A stretch of 45,155 nucleotides of DNA from Ruminococcus sp. Zagget11 (GTDB taxonomy: Bacteria > Bacillota > Clostridia > Oscillospirales > Ruminococcaceae), in assembly GCA_001941135.1 (NCBI GenBank), contig MSHL01000041.1:1-45155 (forward strand). Direction: 5' to 3'. Every line of letters starts with the position of its first letter. Positions within the stretch are counted from its first letter, which is position 1. This document shows, one piece after another, positions 1 to 7,551 of this stretch. The notes under the pieces were generated by a model. The model was not told the origin of the DNA and did no database searches. It saw only the letters and a list, made by a program, of their open reading frames with translations. Made by a program: the position numbers and the translations under genes.

Positions 1-312
1 CACTTGTGCCGTAGGCACAAGTAAATATAAGAGCGTAAATTAACGCTTTTGTGAAGTGCCGCACTTGTAAATAAAATCAAGTAGCTAAAGCGGTTATAAC
101 ATAAAAATGTGAGCCGAACGATTAACTTAGTGCGGCACTGTGAAAACGAGCATTGCCAAATGGCAATGCAATGTTTTCACGCAAACCGTAGGTTCGCTGA
201 AAACAAACATATTATTCCATGAAAAGCGTTAGCAAGTCAACCGCCTTAGGCTACAGAGCATACACCTTTTATGCGGTGACGAGTACGTTTTCGGCAAAAT
301 CAAAGATTTTGA
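1..312. other. Gene-free, palindrome-rich intergenic DNA
   Basis: No reading frame with a ribosome site is visible here. The DNA is dense in inverted repeats. CACTTGTGCC and GGCACAAGT form a hairpin at 1-22. A nested palindrome at 140-180 has outer arms GTGAAAAC/GTTTTCAC and inner arms GCATTGCC/GGCAATGC. Shorter stems include AGCGT/ACGCT near 33-49. The words GTGC and ACTTGT recur. This looks like accumulated intergenic repeat elements rather than regulation of one gene; that reading is inference. Confidence 0.6.
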
Positions 313-452
313 GTGCTACTAGAAGCAAGAAATTAAGAAGCAAGAGGCAAGATATATAGACCGTTACTCTATTTTTTGAAGTGCTTTCAGTGTATCAAAC
401 AGTTGGAATTTCTTGCTTCTTGCCTCTAATTCTCTTGCTTCTAGTAGGGCAC
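313..452. repeat. Structured intergenic repeat, unit 1
   Basis: The left arm (purine-rich, TACTAGAAGCAAGA then AGAAGCAAG words) is matched by a right arm that is its reverse complement (TCTTGCTTCTAGTA then GGGCAC), so the unit folds into a long hairpin. The loop holds a core of about 41 bases at 362-402 (starting CGTTAC, containing GAAGTGCTTTCA and ending TATCAAACAG). The core recurs almost unchanged in the next unit while the arms differ. No coding potential is seen. It resembles a miniature palindromic element or a structured RNA. Confidence 0.7.
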
Positions 453-462
453 AAGTGGGTGT

Positions 463-581
463 TGCCCTATTAGAGGATAGAAGAATTAAGATACGTTACC
501 TTATTTTTGAAGTGCTTTCAATGTATCAAACAGGTTCAATTTCTATCTTCTATTCTCCATTTTCTATTCTCAAGTAGGGCA
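463..581. repeat. Structured intergenic repeat, unit 2
   Basis: This is a second copy of the element, directly downstream. Its core at 494-533 matches the unit 1 core in about 37 of 41 positions. The arms are different words (GAGGATAGAAG on the left; CTTCTATTCTC and TTTCTATTCTC on the right) but are still complementary to each other and still bounded by TGCCCTA/TAGGGCA. Conserved loop plus co-varying arms is what a maintained hairpin would show. Confidence 0.7.
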
Positions 582-726
582 GGCTGAGCCTGCACCCGCC
601 GTCTCCCGCCGCCCTTTGGTGTCCTTGAATTGCCATGCTATATTGACCGCCGCTAACTGTCGGTCAGCTCACTAACGCTATTCATTCCACCTTACCTTCG
701 GCGGGGCACCCCCGCCTTATAATAAA
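582..726. other. Gene-free spacer with two GC-rich palindromes
   Basis: No gene is visible. A palindrome GCAGGC-TGA-GCCTGC overlaps the end of repeat unit 2 (579-593), and a perfect GGCGGGG-CAC-CCCCGCC palindrome lies at 700-716. Both lie downstream of the minus-strand dapL terminator and may add to transcription stop. Confidence 0.5.
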
Positions 727-751
727 GCGTGTGACACTTTCTGCCACACGC
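727..751 (-). terminator. Rho-independent terminator after dapL
   Basis: On the minus strand GCGTGTGGCA pairs with TGTCACACGC around a GAAAG loop and is followed by TTTATTAT. It sits just past the dapL stop codon and would end the dapF-dapL transcript. Confidence 0.8.
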
Positions 752-762
752 CCATAGTTAAA

Positions 763-1971
763 TTATTTGTTAATTAGCTCCTTAAGCCTTCTCATAGCTT
801 CAAGGGTGTTTTCATATGTGCCGAATGCGGTCAGTCTGAACCAGCCTGCTCCGTTTTTGCCAAATCCCTCTCCGGGTGTACCCACAACCTGTATTTCCCT
901 CAGAAGATAGTCGAAAAACTCCCAGCTGCCCATTCCATTGGGGCATTTCAGCCAAATGTAGGGTGAATTTATTCCACCTGTGAATTTGATACCAAGCTCC
1001 GTCAGGGTGTCTGCCATTACCCTTGCATTCCTTTGGTAGTAGGCTATTGCCTCGTGTGTCTGCTTTTGCCCCTCTTCGGTAAATACCGCAGCCGCACCGC
1101 ACTGTATGGGATAGGAAACACCATTGAACTTGCTGCCCTGCCGTCTGCCCCAAAGCTGTGCCAAGGAAACATCACTGCCGTCAGATGCCTTTACCGTAAG
1201 CTCCTTGGGGATAATCGTATATCCGCAGCGTGTTCCCGTAAATCCCGCCGTCTTGGAAAGACTGCACATTTCAATAACGCACCTTTTCGCACCCTCAACA
1301 CAGTATGCCGTTCTCGGTAAATCGGGGTCGGTTATGAAAGCCTCATATGCCGAGTCGAAAATTATTACGCTCCCTTGCTCCAGTGCATAGTCTACCCACT
1401 GCTTAAGCTGATCCTTTGTGTAAACCGAGCCTGTGGGGTTGTTTGGCGAACAAAGGTAGATAATATCCGCCTTTACGTTCCTGTCGGGCATAGCCGCAAA
1501 GCCGTTTTCCTCGTTGGAATCCGCATAGATTATCTTTCTCCCCGACATGGTATTTGAATCCACATAAACCGGATATGCGGGGTCGGTGATAAGCACAATG
1601 TTGTCATCTCCGAAAATATCCACTATATTTCCGCAGTCCGCCTTAGCGCCGTCATTAACCCTTATCTCATCAAGGGAAAGGGTCACGCCGCTGTTTTTCA
1701 GATAATAGTCCGCAATAGCCTGCTTAAGGAAATCATATCCTGTGCCGCTGTCCTCATAGCCCTTAAAGGTTTCCTTTACACCCAGCTCGTCTGCGCCTTT
1801 TTTAATAGCCTCCACAACCACCGGCGCAAGGGGCTGTGTAACGTCACCGATTCCCATGCGTATAAGCGGTTTATCGGGGTTTTCCTCCCTGTATGCCGCA
1901 ATTTTTTTTGCAATATCGATGAAAAGATAGTTCTTTTTCATCGTAAGAAAATTTTCATTTATCTTGACCAT
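763..1971 (-). CDS. dapL: LL-diaminopimelate aminotransferase
   Basis: This PLP enzyme converts tetrahydrodipicolinate directly to LL-diaminopimelate with glutamate as amino donor, giving a short route to lysine and peptidoglycan precursors in the cytoplasm. The 402-residue length fits the family. The N-terminus (MVKINENFL) matches the usual DapL start and is preceded by GAGGAG. The PLP lysine is Lys240 in SLSKTAGFTGTRCG, and SPNNPTG is the fold-type I cofactor-binding motif. It is the last gene of a minus-strand run after dapF, so the two enzymes provide consecutive pathway steps. A class I aminotransferase of other specificity is unlikely given the end-to-end DapL signature and the dapF neighbour. 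Confidence 0.96.
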   Translation of the reverse strand: MVKINENFLTMKKNYLFIDIAKKIAAYREENPDKPLIRMGIGDVTQPLAPVVVEAIKKGADELGVKETFKGYEDSGTGYDFLKQAIADYYLKNSGVTLSLDEIRVNDGAKADCGNIVDIFGDDNIVLITDPAYPVYVDSNTMSGRKIIYADSNEENGFAAMPDRNVKADIIYLCSPNNPTGSVYTKDQLKQWVDYALEQGSVIIFDSAYEAFITDPDLPRTAYCVEGAKRCVIEMCSLSKTAGFTGTRCGYTIIPKELTVKASDGSDVSLAQLWGRRQGSKFNGVSYPIQCGAAAVFTEEGQKQTHEAIAYYQRNARVMADTLTELGIKFTGGINSPYIWLKCPNGMGSWEFFDYLLREIQVVGTPGEGFGKNGAGWFRLTAFGTYENTLEAMRRLKELINK

Positions 1972-2007
1972 TTTTCTACTCCTCTTATGCTATTATGCCA
2001 TTTGCTG

Positions 2008-2844
2008 TCAAACAGCTATTTCCCCTGTAAACACCGTTTCCGCAGGACCGCGCATAAGCACTCTGCCGTCCTCACACCATGTTATGTAAAGCTCTCCGCC
2101 TTTCAGCTTCAAGGTAATTTCCTTACCCCTTTCGCAAAGACCGTTAAGGCAGGCGGCAACCGCTGTGGCACAAGTGCCTGTACCGCAAGCCCACGTTTCG
2201 CCGCTTCCCCTCTCCCATACACGCATTTTTATCACATTTTCGCCTATTATCTCGGCAAACTCCGTGTTCACCCTTTCAGGGAATATAGGGTGATTTTCAT
2301 AGGCAGGGCCTATTTCCTCAAGCTTCAGTTCGTCCACTCCCTCGGTGAATATTACACCGTGGGGATTTCCCATGGAAACGGCTGTAAGACGCACCTCGGC
2401 GCCGTTTACCTCCAGCGGACTGTTGATAAAGCTGTCCCCTGAGGCAAGCATAGGAATATCCTTTGGATTAAGTATAGCCTGACCCATATCCACGGTAACG
2501 GTTTTTACAAGACCGTTTTCGGGGTAAAGGGTAAGCTTCTTTATTCCGCTTTTGGTTTCAAGAGTGATTTCCGTCTTATCCGTGAGCCTGTTGTCATAAA
2601 CATATTTTCCCACGCAGCGTGTGCCGTTGCCGCACATCATACCCTCGCTTCCGTCGGCATTGAACATTCTCATTCTGAAATCAGCCTTATCCGAGGGCAT
2701 AATCAATATAAGTCCGTCCGAGCCTATTCCGAAATGTCTGTCGCTGACAAGCACCGATACCTGTTCGGGATTTTCCACCTGTTCCTCAAAGCAGTTCACA
2801 TACACATAATCGTTGCCGATTCCCTGCATTTTGGTAAACTTCAC
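2008..2844 (-). CDS. dapF: Diaminopimelate epimerase
   Basis: This enzyme interconverts LL- and meso-diaminopimelate, the step after DapL, supplying meso-DAP for the cell wall and lysine synthesis. It is a cofactor-independent two-base racemase. The two catalytic cysteines are visible as Cys71 in MMCGNGTRC and Cys220 in WACGTGTCA. Length (278) is typical. The start is a GTG opening KFTKMQGIGNDYV, the conserved family N-terminus, preceded by AAGGAT inside the end of the upstream ANTAR gene. Only 6 bases separate the two genes, so they are almost certainly co-transcribed. Confidence 0.96.
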   Translation of the reverse strand: MKFTKMQGIGNDYVYVNCFEEQVENPEQVSVLVSDRHFGIGSDGLILIMPSDKADFRMRMFNADGSEGMMCGNGTRCVGKYVYDNRLTDKTEITLETKSGIKKLTLYPENGLVKTVTVDMGQAILNPKDIPMLASGDSFINSPLEVNGAEVRLTAVSMGNPHGVIFTEGVDELKLEEIGPAYENHPIFPERVNTEFAEIIGENVIKMRVWERGSGETWACGTGTCATAVAACLNGLCERGKEITLKLKGGELYITWCEDGRVLMRGPAETVFTGEIAV

Positions 2845-2850
2845 ACTTCA

Positions 2851-3471
2851 TCAATCCTTTTGATCTATATTAAGATATTCATAGGTTTTCAGTATATCCA
2901 TGGCAACCTCCGTCAAGGTAATACGCTGATCCATGGCTCTTTTTTGTATCTGCCTGTGAGCCTCCTTTTCGGATATTCGCAGATATTCGATAAGTACGCA
3001 CTTTGCACGGTTCACAAGCTTTATCTCCGACAGCATTTTCCTAAGAGTGTCGTTGCCGGATTCCAGTGCGGAAAGCCTTTCACTATATGCCCCCGCAGTC
3101 TGCATTGCGCTTACCGCAACATTACGTGAAATGTTCTTCGGCAGTATGAAAAAGTATTTATCCCTCAACCTATGACAGACCTCGTCATAATTTTTTGACG
3201 GCACAAAAAGCATGGTCTGAGCACCTGTGGTTTTCCTTATTTCATCCGCAAGCTTCAGTCCGAATTCCTTTTCCAGGGGGAGCATGAGTATTGCTACGTC
3301 AAAGCCGCTCTTTGCCGCCTGTTCTCTGGCATTTACGCCGTCCGACAAAATCAGATTGCGCAGATCCGCCTGCTCCGCCATCTCCGAAAGCTGCTTCCGC
3401 ATATCCTCGGCGGCTGCGATTATTAAGGTTTTGATAGTATCACCCTTTCGGTTATTAAGCTTATCTATCAT
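2851..3471 (-). CDS. ANTAR-domain response regulator with degenerate receiver
   Basis: The product has a receiver-like N-terminal half (about residues 12-125), a short helical linker, and a C-terminal ANTAR RNA-binding domain (about 140-200, with KCVLIEYLRISEKEAHRQIQ and the RITLTEVA segment). ANTAR proteins act as transcription antiterminators by binding paired RNA hairpins, often for nitrogen genes. The phosphoacceptor aspartate is missing: the expected D-x-x-M-P position reads ILMLP, so classical phosphorelay is unlikely. It sits between the glutamate synthase genes and dapF-dapL, behind a strong hairpin. No good ribosome site precedes the ATG, so the start is uncertain. Control of the neighbouring nitrogen genes is inferred from context. 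Confidence 0.85.
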   Translation of the reverse strand: MIDKLNNRKGDTIKTLIIAAAEDMRKQLSEMAEQADLRNLILSDGVNAREQAAKSGFDVAILMLPLEKEFGLKLADEIRKTTGAQTMLFVPSKNYDEVCHRLRDKYFFILPKNISRNVAVSAMQTAGAYSERLSALESGNDTLRKMLSEIKLVNRAKCVLIEYLRISEKEAHRQIQKRAMDQRITLTEVAMDILKTYEYLNIDQKD

Positions 3472-3532
3472 ATGTAATTATACGCTTGTTTTATGAAAAA
3501 AGCAAGCACATTAGGCGGATATTCACAAAAAT

Positions 3533-3574
3533 CAAGACAATACCGCATAAAGCATTGCACACAGTATTGTCTTG
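3533..3574 (-). terminator. Intergenic hairpin between the glutamate synthase genes and the ANTAR gene
   Basis: An 11-bp perfect stem, CAAGACAATAC/GTATTGTCTTG, encloses a 20-base loop and is followed on the minus strand by ATTTTTG. It could be a simple terminator ending the glutamate synthase transcript or a conditional one read through by the ANTAR protein encoded just downstream. No second hexaloop hairpin typical of ANTAR targets was identified with confidence. Confidence 0.6.
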
Positions 3575-3586
3575 AAAACACCATCG

Positions 3587-4315
3587 TTAATTATTTACAT
3601 AAAGCTGCTTATAGGGGTTAGCCGAGTTGGGTATCAGCTTGTAGAAATGGCTGCCCAGCAGCTCATCCGCATTTCCGCCGAAGGATTGTGTATACAGCTC
3701 CACATCGGCTCTGATAGCCTCCTTGTCGCTGTCGTCCGCATCGTGAATGGAAATCTGTGCGGGGAGGGATTTGGGCATATGCTCCGTGCGGATATAGATA
3801 GCGCCGCCGTGCATACCCGTGCCGCAGAACGAGCCTACGGGACAGATATCCTCAAAGCCTATTCCCAGCACCACTATACGTCCTCCGGCCTGATATTCCG
3901 CAAGAAAATCTCCAACCTTGCCGCCGATAAGCACAAGGGGAATTTTGTCCATATACTGCTTCATATGTATGCCGCAGCGATAACCGGCACTTCCCTTAAT
4001 AACGATTTTACCGTCACGCATACCGTATCCCGGCGCATCGCCGCAGTTACCGTGAATAACTATCGTGCCCTTGTTCATGGTATCTCCCGTTGCGTCCTGG
4101 GCATTTCCGTAAACGGTAATATCCGAGCCGTCCAGGTATGCGCCCAGAGCATTTCCGGGAATACCGTTTATGATAATATGCTTTCCAGAAACACCGCTGC
4201 CTATATACCTTTGACCTAAGCAGTCGTCCACAATAATTTCGCTTTCCGCAGATTCTCTGATAAGGCGATTAAGCTCCTTGAAGTGCATATCACCCGCCGT
4301 AATTTTAGCTGACAC
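3587..4315 (-). CDS. Glutamate synthase GXGXG (GltB C-terminal) domain protein
   Basis: This stand-alone right-handed beta-helix domain corresponds to the C-terminal part of the large subunit of glutamate synthase. The repeated glycine pattern (GSGVSGKHIIINGIPGNALG, then GTIVIHGNCGD and GKIVIKGSAGYRCG) is characteristic. It has a structural role in the enzyme that moves glutamine amide nitrogen to 2-oxoglutarate. I place the start at a GTG because a perfect AGGAGGTG lies 6 bases before it, inside the end of the upstream FAD gene; the longer frame would begin before that site. The gene overlaps its upstream neighbour by 11 bases, indicating translational coupling. Confidence 0.9.
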   Translation of the reverse strand: MSAKITAGDMHFKELNRLIRESAESEIIVDDCLGQRYIGSGVSGKHIIINGIPGNALGAYLDGSDITVYGNAQDATGDTMNKGTIVIHGNCGDAPGYGMRDGKIVIKGSAGYRCGIHMKQYMDKIPLVLIGGKVGDFLAEYQAGGRIVVLGIGFEDICPVGSFCGTGMHGGAIYIRTEHMPKSLPAQISIHDADDSDKEAIRADVELYTQSFGGNADELLGSHFYKLIPNSANPYKQLYVNN

Positions 4316-5552
4316 TGCAAACACCTCCTGCAAGCTTTTCATCCCTGTATCCCCGTGAGAAAGCCATAAGTGCCGGATTTACCTTGAGCATATCGAAATC
4401 AACGCTGTCCAGGGGAGTTTTATTTCTCACCATAGATGTGTAAATTCCCGCTCTGTCTATTTTGTTGCCCATGAGTATAAATCCGCAAAGGCGATTGTCC
4501 TTGGTAACAAGTCTTTTGTAATTATCCCCGTCACTCTCGATATAGGACTCGCCGTCATAGGAGCCTGCTGTGATAATATGCAATCCGAAAAAGCCTATGG
4601 CGTTCATGGGCATAGCGTTTTCGTAATATGCGTCCGCACCTGCCATGCACTTGCCCGCAGTATTACCCTGCATAAATGCATTGGGAAGTATTGCGAGTAT
4701 TCTCTCGGTGTCCGCAGATATATCATAGGACTTGGTGCAGTCGCCTGCCGCATACACGTCCGACAGACCCTTTACAGCCTGGGTGTTATCGGTTTCTATT
4801 CCCCTGTTTACGCTGCCTCCCGCCGCTTCGATAAGTGAAGTGCAGGGACGAACGCCCACAGCCAATATAACAAAATCAAAGTCAACGGTTTCGCCGTTGG
4901 TAAGCTCTGCGCTGTTGGGTTCAAAGTGCTTTACCGATGTCTGCAGGATAAATCTTACACCCTTTGACTCGATATGGGCTTTCATAATATCCGAGCCCTT
5001 GTTGTCCAGTATAGAGGGCAAAATTCTGTCCGCCAAATCTATTACGGTCATATCCGCACCGTAATGCTCCAGAGCCTCGGCCGCTTTCAGTCCGATAAGA
5101 CCGGCACCCACAATAAGCACCTTGGAGCCTTGCTTTACAACCTTTTCTATAGCCTTTACATCATCAAGCTTCATAAAGGAGAATTTATTCTCCACGTTCT
5201 CCATTCCGTCCATAGGGGGAACAAAGGGAACAGAGCCTGCGCCGTACATCAGCTTGTCATAGCCCACGATTTCACCGCTGTCAAGAGTAACCGTCTTTGC
5301 AGCAGCGTCTATGGCAGTGACCTTTACGCCGAGCATAGTCTTTACATTGTTCTTCTCGTAGAAATCAAGGGGGCGGTAAATCATATTATCCTCGGTGACC
5401 GCACCCTTGAGATAGTAGGAAATAAGAGGACGTGAGTAGGTGTGGTACTTTTCATCGGATATAAGCAGGATTTCTCCCTCGATGTCAACCTCTCTTATTC
5501 CCTGAACAGCACCTATTCCCGCAGCGGAGTTGCCGATAATAACGTATTTCAT
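4305..5552 (-). CDS. FAD/NAD(P)-dependent pyridine nucleotide-disulfide oxidoreductase
   Basis: The protein has two Rossmann dinucleotide-binding regions: IIGNSAAGIGA at the N-terminus for FAD and VLIVGAGLIGLKAAEAL near residue 145 for NAD(P)H. The VYAAGDCTKS segment near residue 270 is the second FAD contact of the NADH oxidase/rubredoxin reductase-like family. In this operon it probably feeds electrons through the ferredoxin to the FMN synthase domain, replacing the usual small GltD subunit; this is inference from context. The start ATG overlaps the stop of the ferredoxin gene (TGATG); an immediately preceding in-frame GTG is the alternative. Confidence 0.9.
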   Translation of the reverse strand: MKYVIIGNSAAGIGAVQGIREVDIEGEILLISDEKYHTYSRPLISYYLKGAVTEDNMIYRPLDFYEKNNVKTMLGVKVTAIDAAAKTVTLDSGEIVGYDKLMYGAGSVPFVPPMDGMENVENKFSFMKLDDVKAIEKVVKQGSKVLIVGAGLIGLKAAEALEHYGADMTVIDLADRILPSILDNKGSDIMKAHIESKGVRFILQTSVKHFEPNSAELTNGETVDFDFVILAVGVRPCTSLIEAAGGSVNRGIETDNTQAVKGLSDVYAAGDCTKSYDISADTERILAILPNAFMQGNTAGKCMAGADAYYENAMPMNAIGFFGLHIITAGSYDGESYIESDGDNYKRLVTKDNRLCGFILMGNKIDRAGIYTSMVRNKTPLDSVDFDMLKVNPALMAFSRGYRDEKLAGGVCSVS

Positions 5553-6004
5553 CACGCCTCACCCCTTTCCTCGAAAACTATTGCCCTGTTGGGACAGTTA
5601 GCTGCGCAGGCAGGCTCTCCCGCGGAATTTCTTGTACAAAGCTCGCACTTTGTGATAGTTCTTCCGTTGTTTTTCGGGTCAATTACTATACAGCCGTAGG
5701 GACATGAAAGCACACAGGTATAGCAGCCGACGCACTTATCGGTGTTAATCTCTATAACCCCGTCCTTGGTCTTGCTCAGCGCACCTGCGATACAACCCTT
5801 TACACAAAGAGGATCTGTGCAATGTCTGCACTGTACGGCGAAATTTATGCCGTCGCCCTCTTCAACCCTGATTCTCGGAGCAGCCGCTCTGTCGAGCTTG
5901 TAAGCCTTAGCCATATCGGTTTCGCCGCTGTTGGCAAAGCCGCAGTAAAACTCGCACAGATGACACCCCAGACACCAGTCCTCATTAACATATACACGTT
6001 TCAT
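5552..6004 (-). CDS. 4Fe-4S ferredoxin-type electron carrier
   Basis: This small iron-sulfur protein carries several cysteine clusters: CLGCHLCEFYC near the N-terminus, CRHCTDPLCVKGC, CVGCYTCVLSCPYGC and CELCTRNSAGEPACAANCP. That is enough for up to four 4Fe-4S centres and resembles the HycB/DmsB-like ferredoxin family. It lies between the FAD oxidoreductase and the FMN synthase gene and is the likely electron bridge between them. An AAAGGAAT site 7 bases upstream supports the start at MKRVYVNEDW, six codons inside the longest frame. Confidence 0.9.
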   Translation of the reverse strand: MKRVYVNEDWCLGCHLCEFYCGFANSGETDMAKAYKLDRAAAPRIRVEEGDGINFAVQCRHCTDPLCVKGCIAGALSKTKDGVIEINTDKCVGCYTCVLSCPYGCIVIDPKNNGRTITKCELCTRNSAGEPACAANCPNRAIVFEERGEA

Positions 6005-6045
6005 GGACGATATTCCTTTCATACAATAATATATAAGTATAAGTC

Positions 6046-7551
6046 TTATTCGCCTGCATGGAGAATACCGAGAATATCAAGCTCTTTCTGTGAAAGACCG
6101 ATACCTCTCAGCATGAGCCTGTTGCCTCGCAATGATTCAACGGAGTTAATGCCCATGCCTCCCATGATTTCCTTTATTTCGTGATCCCACGCATGAACCA
6201 GATTTACAAGTCTTTGTGCGCCCACATCGGGGTTAAGACGCTTTACAAGGTCGGGACGCTGTGTTGCGATACCCCAGTTACACTTACCCGCATGGCAGCT
6301 TCTGCAAAGGTGACAGCCCATTGCAAGCAAAGTGGGAGTTGCGATATACACCGCATCTGCGCCCAGCGCAATAGCCTTTACACAGTCGGATGCGGATCTT
6401 ACCGAGCCGGCAGCAACGATAGAAACCTCGTTCCTTATTCCCTCATCTCTCAGTCGTTGGTCTACCGCCGCAAGAGCAAGCTCAATAGGTATACCGACGT
6501 TATCCCTGATTCTTGTGGGAGCAGCACCTGTGCCGCCTCTGAAACCGTCTATGGCGATAATATCAGCACCTGAACGGGCAATACCGGAGGCTATGGCGGC
6601 TACATTATGGACAGCCGCAATCTTTACGATAACAGGCTTTTTATACTCGCTTGCCTCCTTGAGGGAGAATATAAGCTGACGCAAATCCTCAATGGAGTAA
6701 ATATCGTGGTGAGGTGCAGGGGAAATGGCATCCGTTCCCATAGGAATCATACGGGTCTTGGAAACGTCCTCTCTGATTTTCGCACCGGGAAGATGTCCGC
6801 CGATACCGGGCTTTGCACCCTGACCCATTTTTATTTCGATAGCCGCACCCGCATCGAGATAATCCTTAAATACGCCGAAACGTCCGGACGCTACCTGTAC
6901 AATGGTGTTTGGTCCGTACTTGTAGAAGTCCTTGTGCAGACCGCCCTCACCCGTGTTGTAGTATGTACCAAGCTCCGTTGCGGCTCTTGCAAGAGATTCG
7001 TGTGCATTCTTTGAGATAGAGCCATAGGACATAGCCGAGAACATAATCGGTGTGTTAAGTTCCAAATAAGGTGTCATTTCGGTATTTATGCTTCCGTCGG
7101 GATTTTTCTTTATTCCCGAGGGCTTTTTGCCCAAGAAAACCTTGGTTTCCATAGGCTCTCTGAGAGGGTCAATGGAGGGGTTTGTTACTTGGGAAGCGTT
7201 GATAAGGATTTTATCCCAGTAAATAGGGTAATCCTTGGGCGTACCCATAGATGAAAGAAGAACCGCACCCGTACCTGCCTGACGATAGTTCTCTATCATA
7301 AGCTGCTGGGTATAGTTGGCACTCTTTCTGAAAGCGTTCTCATTGGGTCTTATCTTGAGAGCGCCTGTGGGACATAGACATACGCACCTTTGGCAGTCAA
7401 CGCAGCTGCTGTCCTTAGAAAGCATTTTATCATAGTCGGCATCATAGTAATGAACCTCATTGGAGCATTGACGTTCGCAAGCACGACATTTAATACATTT
7501 ATCCGCATTTCTGACTACTTCAAACTCTGCGGGAAAGAAATTTACAGGCAT
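6046..7551 (-). CDS. Glutamate synthase FMN/iron-sulfur domain (archaeal-type GltB core)
   Basis: This is the catalytic synthase module that reductively aminates 2-oxoglutarate to glutamate. Two 4Fe-4S motifs open the protein (C19-x2-C-x2-C-x3-C and C50-x2-C-x2-C-x3-C-P). A TIM-barrel FMN domain follows (GQGAKPGIGGHLPGAKI, IDGFRGGTGAAPT, and the VAAGSVRSASDCVKAIALGADAV phosphate site). Near the C-terminus CHLCRSCHAGKC supplies the 3Fe-4S ligands of glutamate synthases. The N-terminal ferredoxin domain is typical of archaeal and clostridial split enzymes and absent from the E. coli type. A GAGGAGGG site lies inside the end of the upstream glutaminase-domain gene, which it overlaps by 10 bases. 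Confidence 0.93.
   Translation of the reverse strand: MPVNFFPAEFEVVRNADKCIKCRACERQCSNEVHYYDADYDKMLSKDSSCVDCQRCVCLCPTGALKIRPNENAFRKSANYTQQLMIENYRQAGTGAVLLSSMGTPKDYPIYWDKILINASQVTNPSIDPLREPMETKVFLGKKPSGIKKNPDGSINTEMTPYLELNTPIMFSAMSYGSISKNAHESLARAATELGTYYNTGEGGLHKDFYKYGPNTIVQVASGRFGVFKDYLDAGAAIEIKMGQGAKPGIGGHLPGAKIREDVSKTRMIPMGTDAISPAPHHDIYSIEDLRQLIFSLKEASEYKKPVIVKIAAVHNVAAIASGIARSGADIIAIDGFRGGTGAAPTRIRDNVGIPIELALAAVDQRLRDEGIRNEVSIVAAGSVRSASDCVKAIALGADAVYIATPTLLAMGCHLCRSCHAGKCNWGIATQRPDLVKRLNPDVGAQRLVNLVHAWDHEIKEIMGGMGINSVESLRGNRLMLRGIGLSQKELDILGILHAGE

Noticed and set aside
313-581. CRISPR array
   Set aside because: Only two copies of a long core exist, with paired arms rather than unique spacers, and there are no cas genes.
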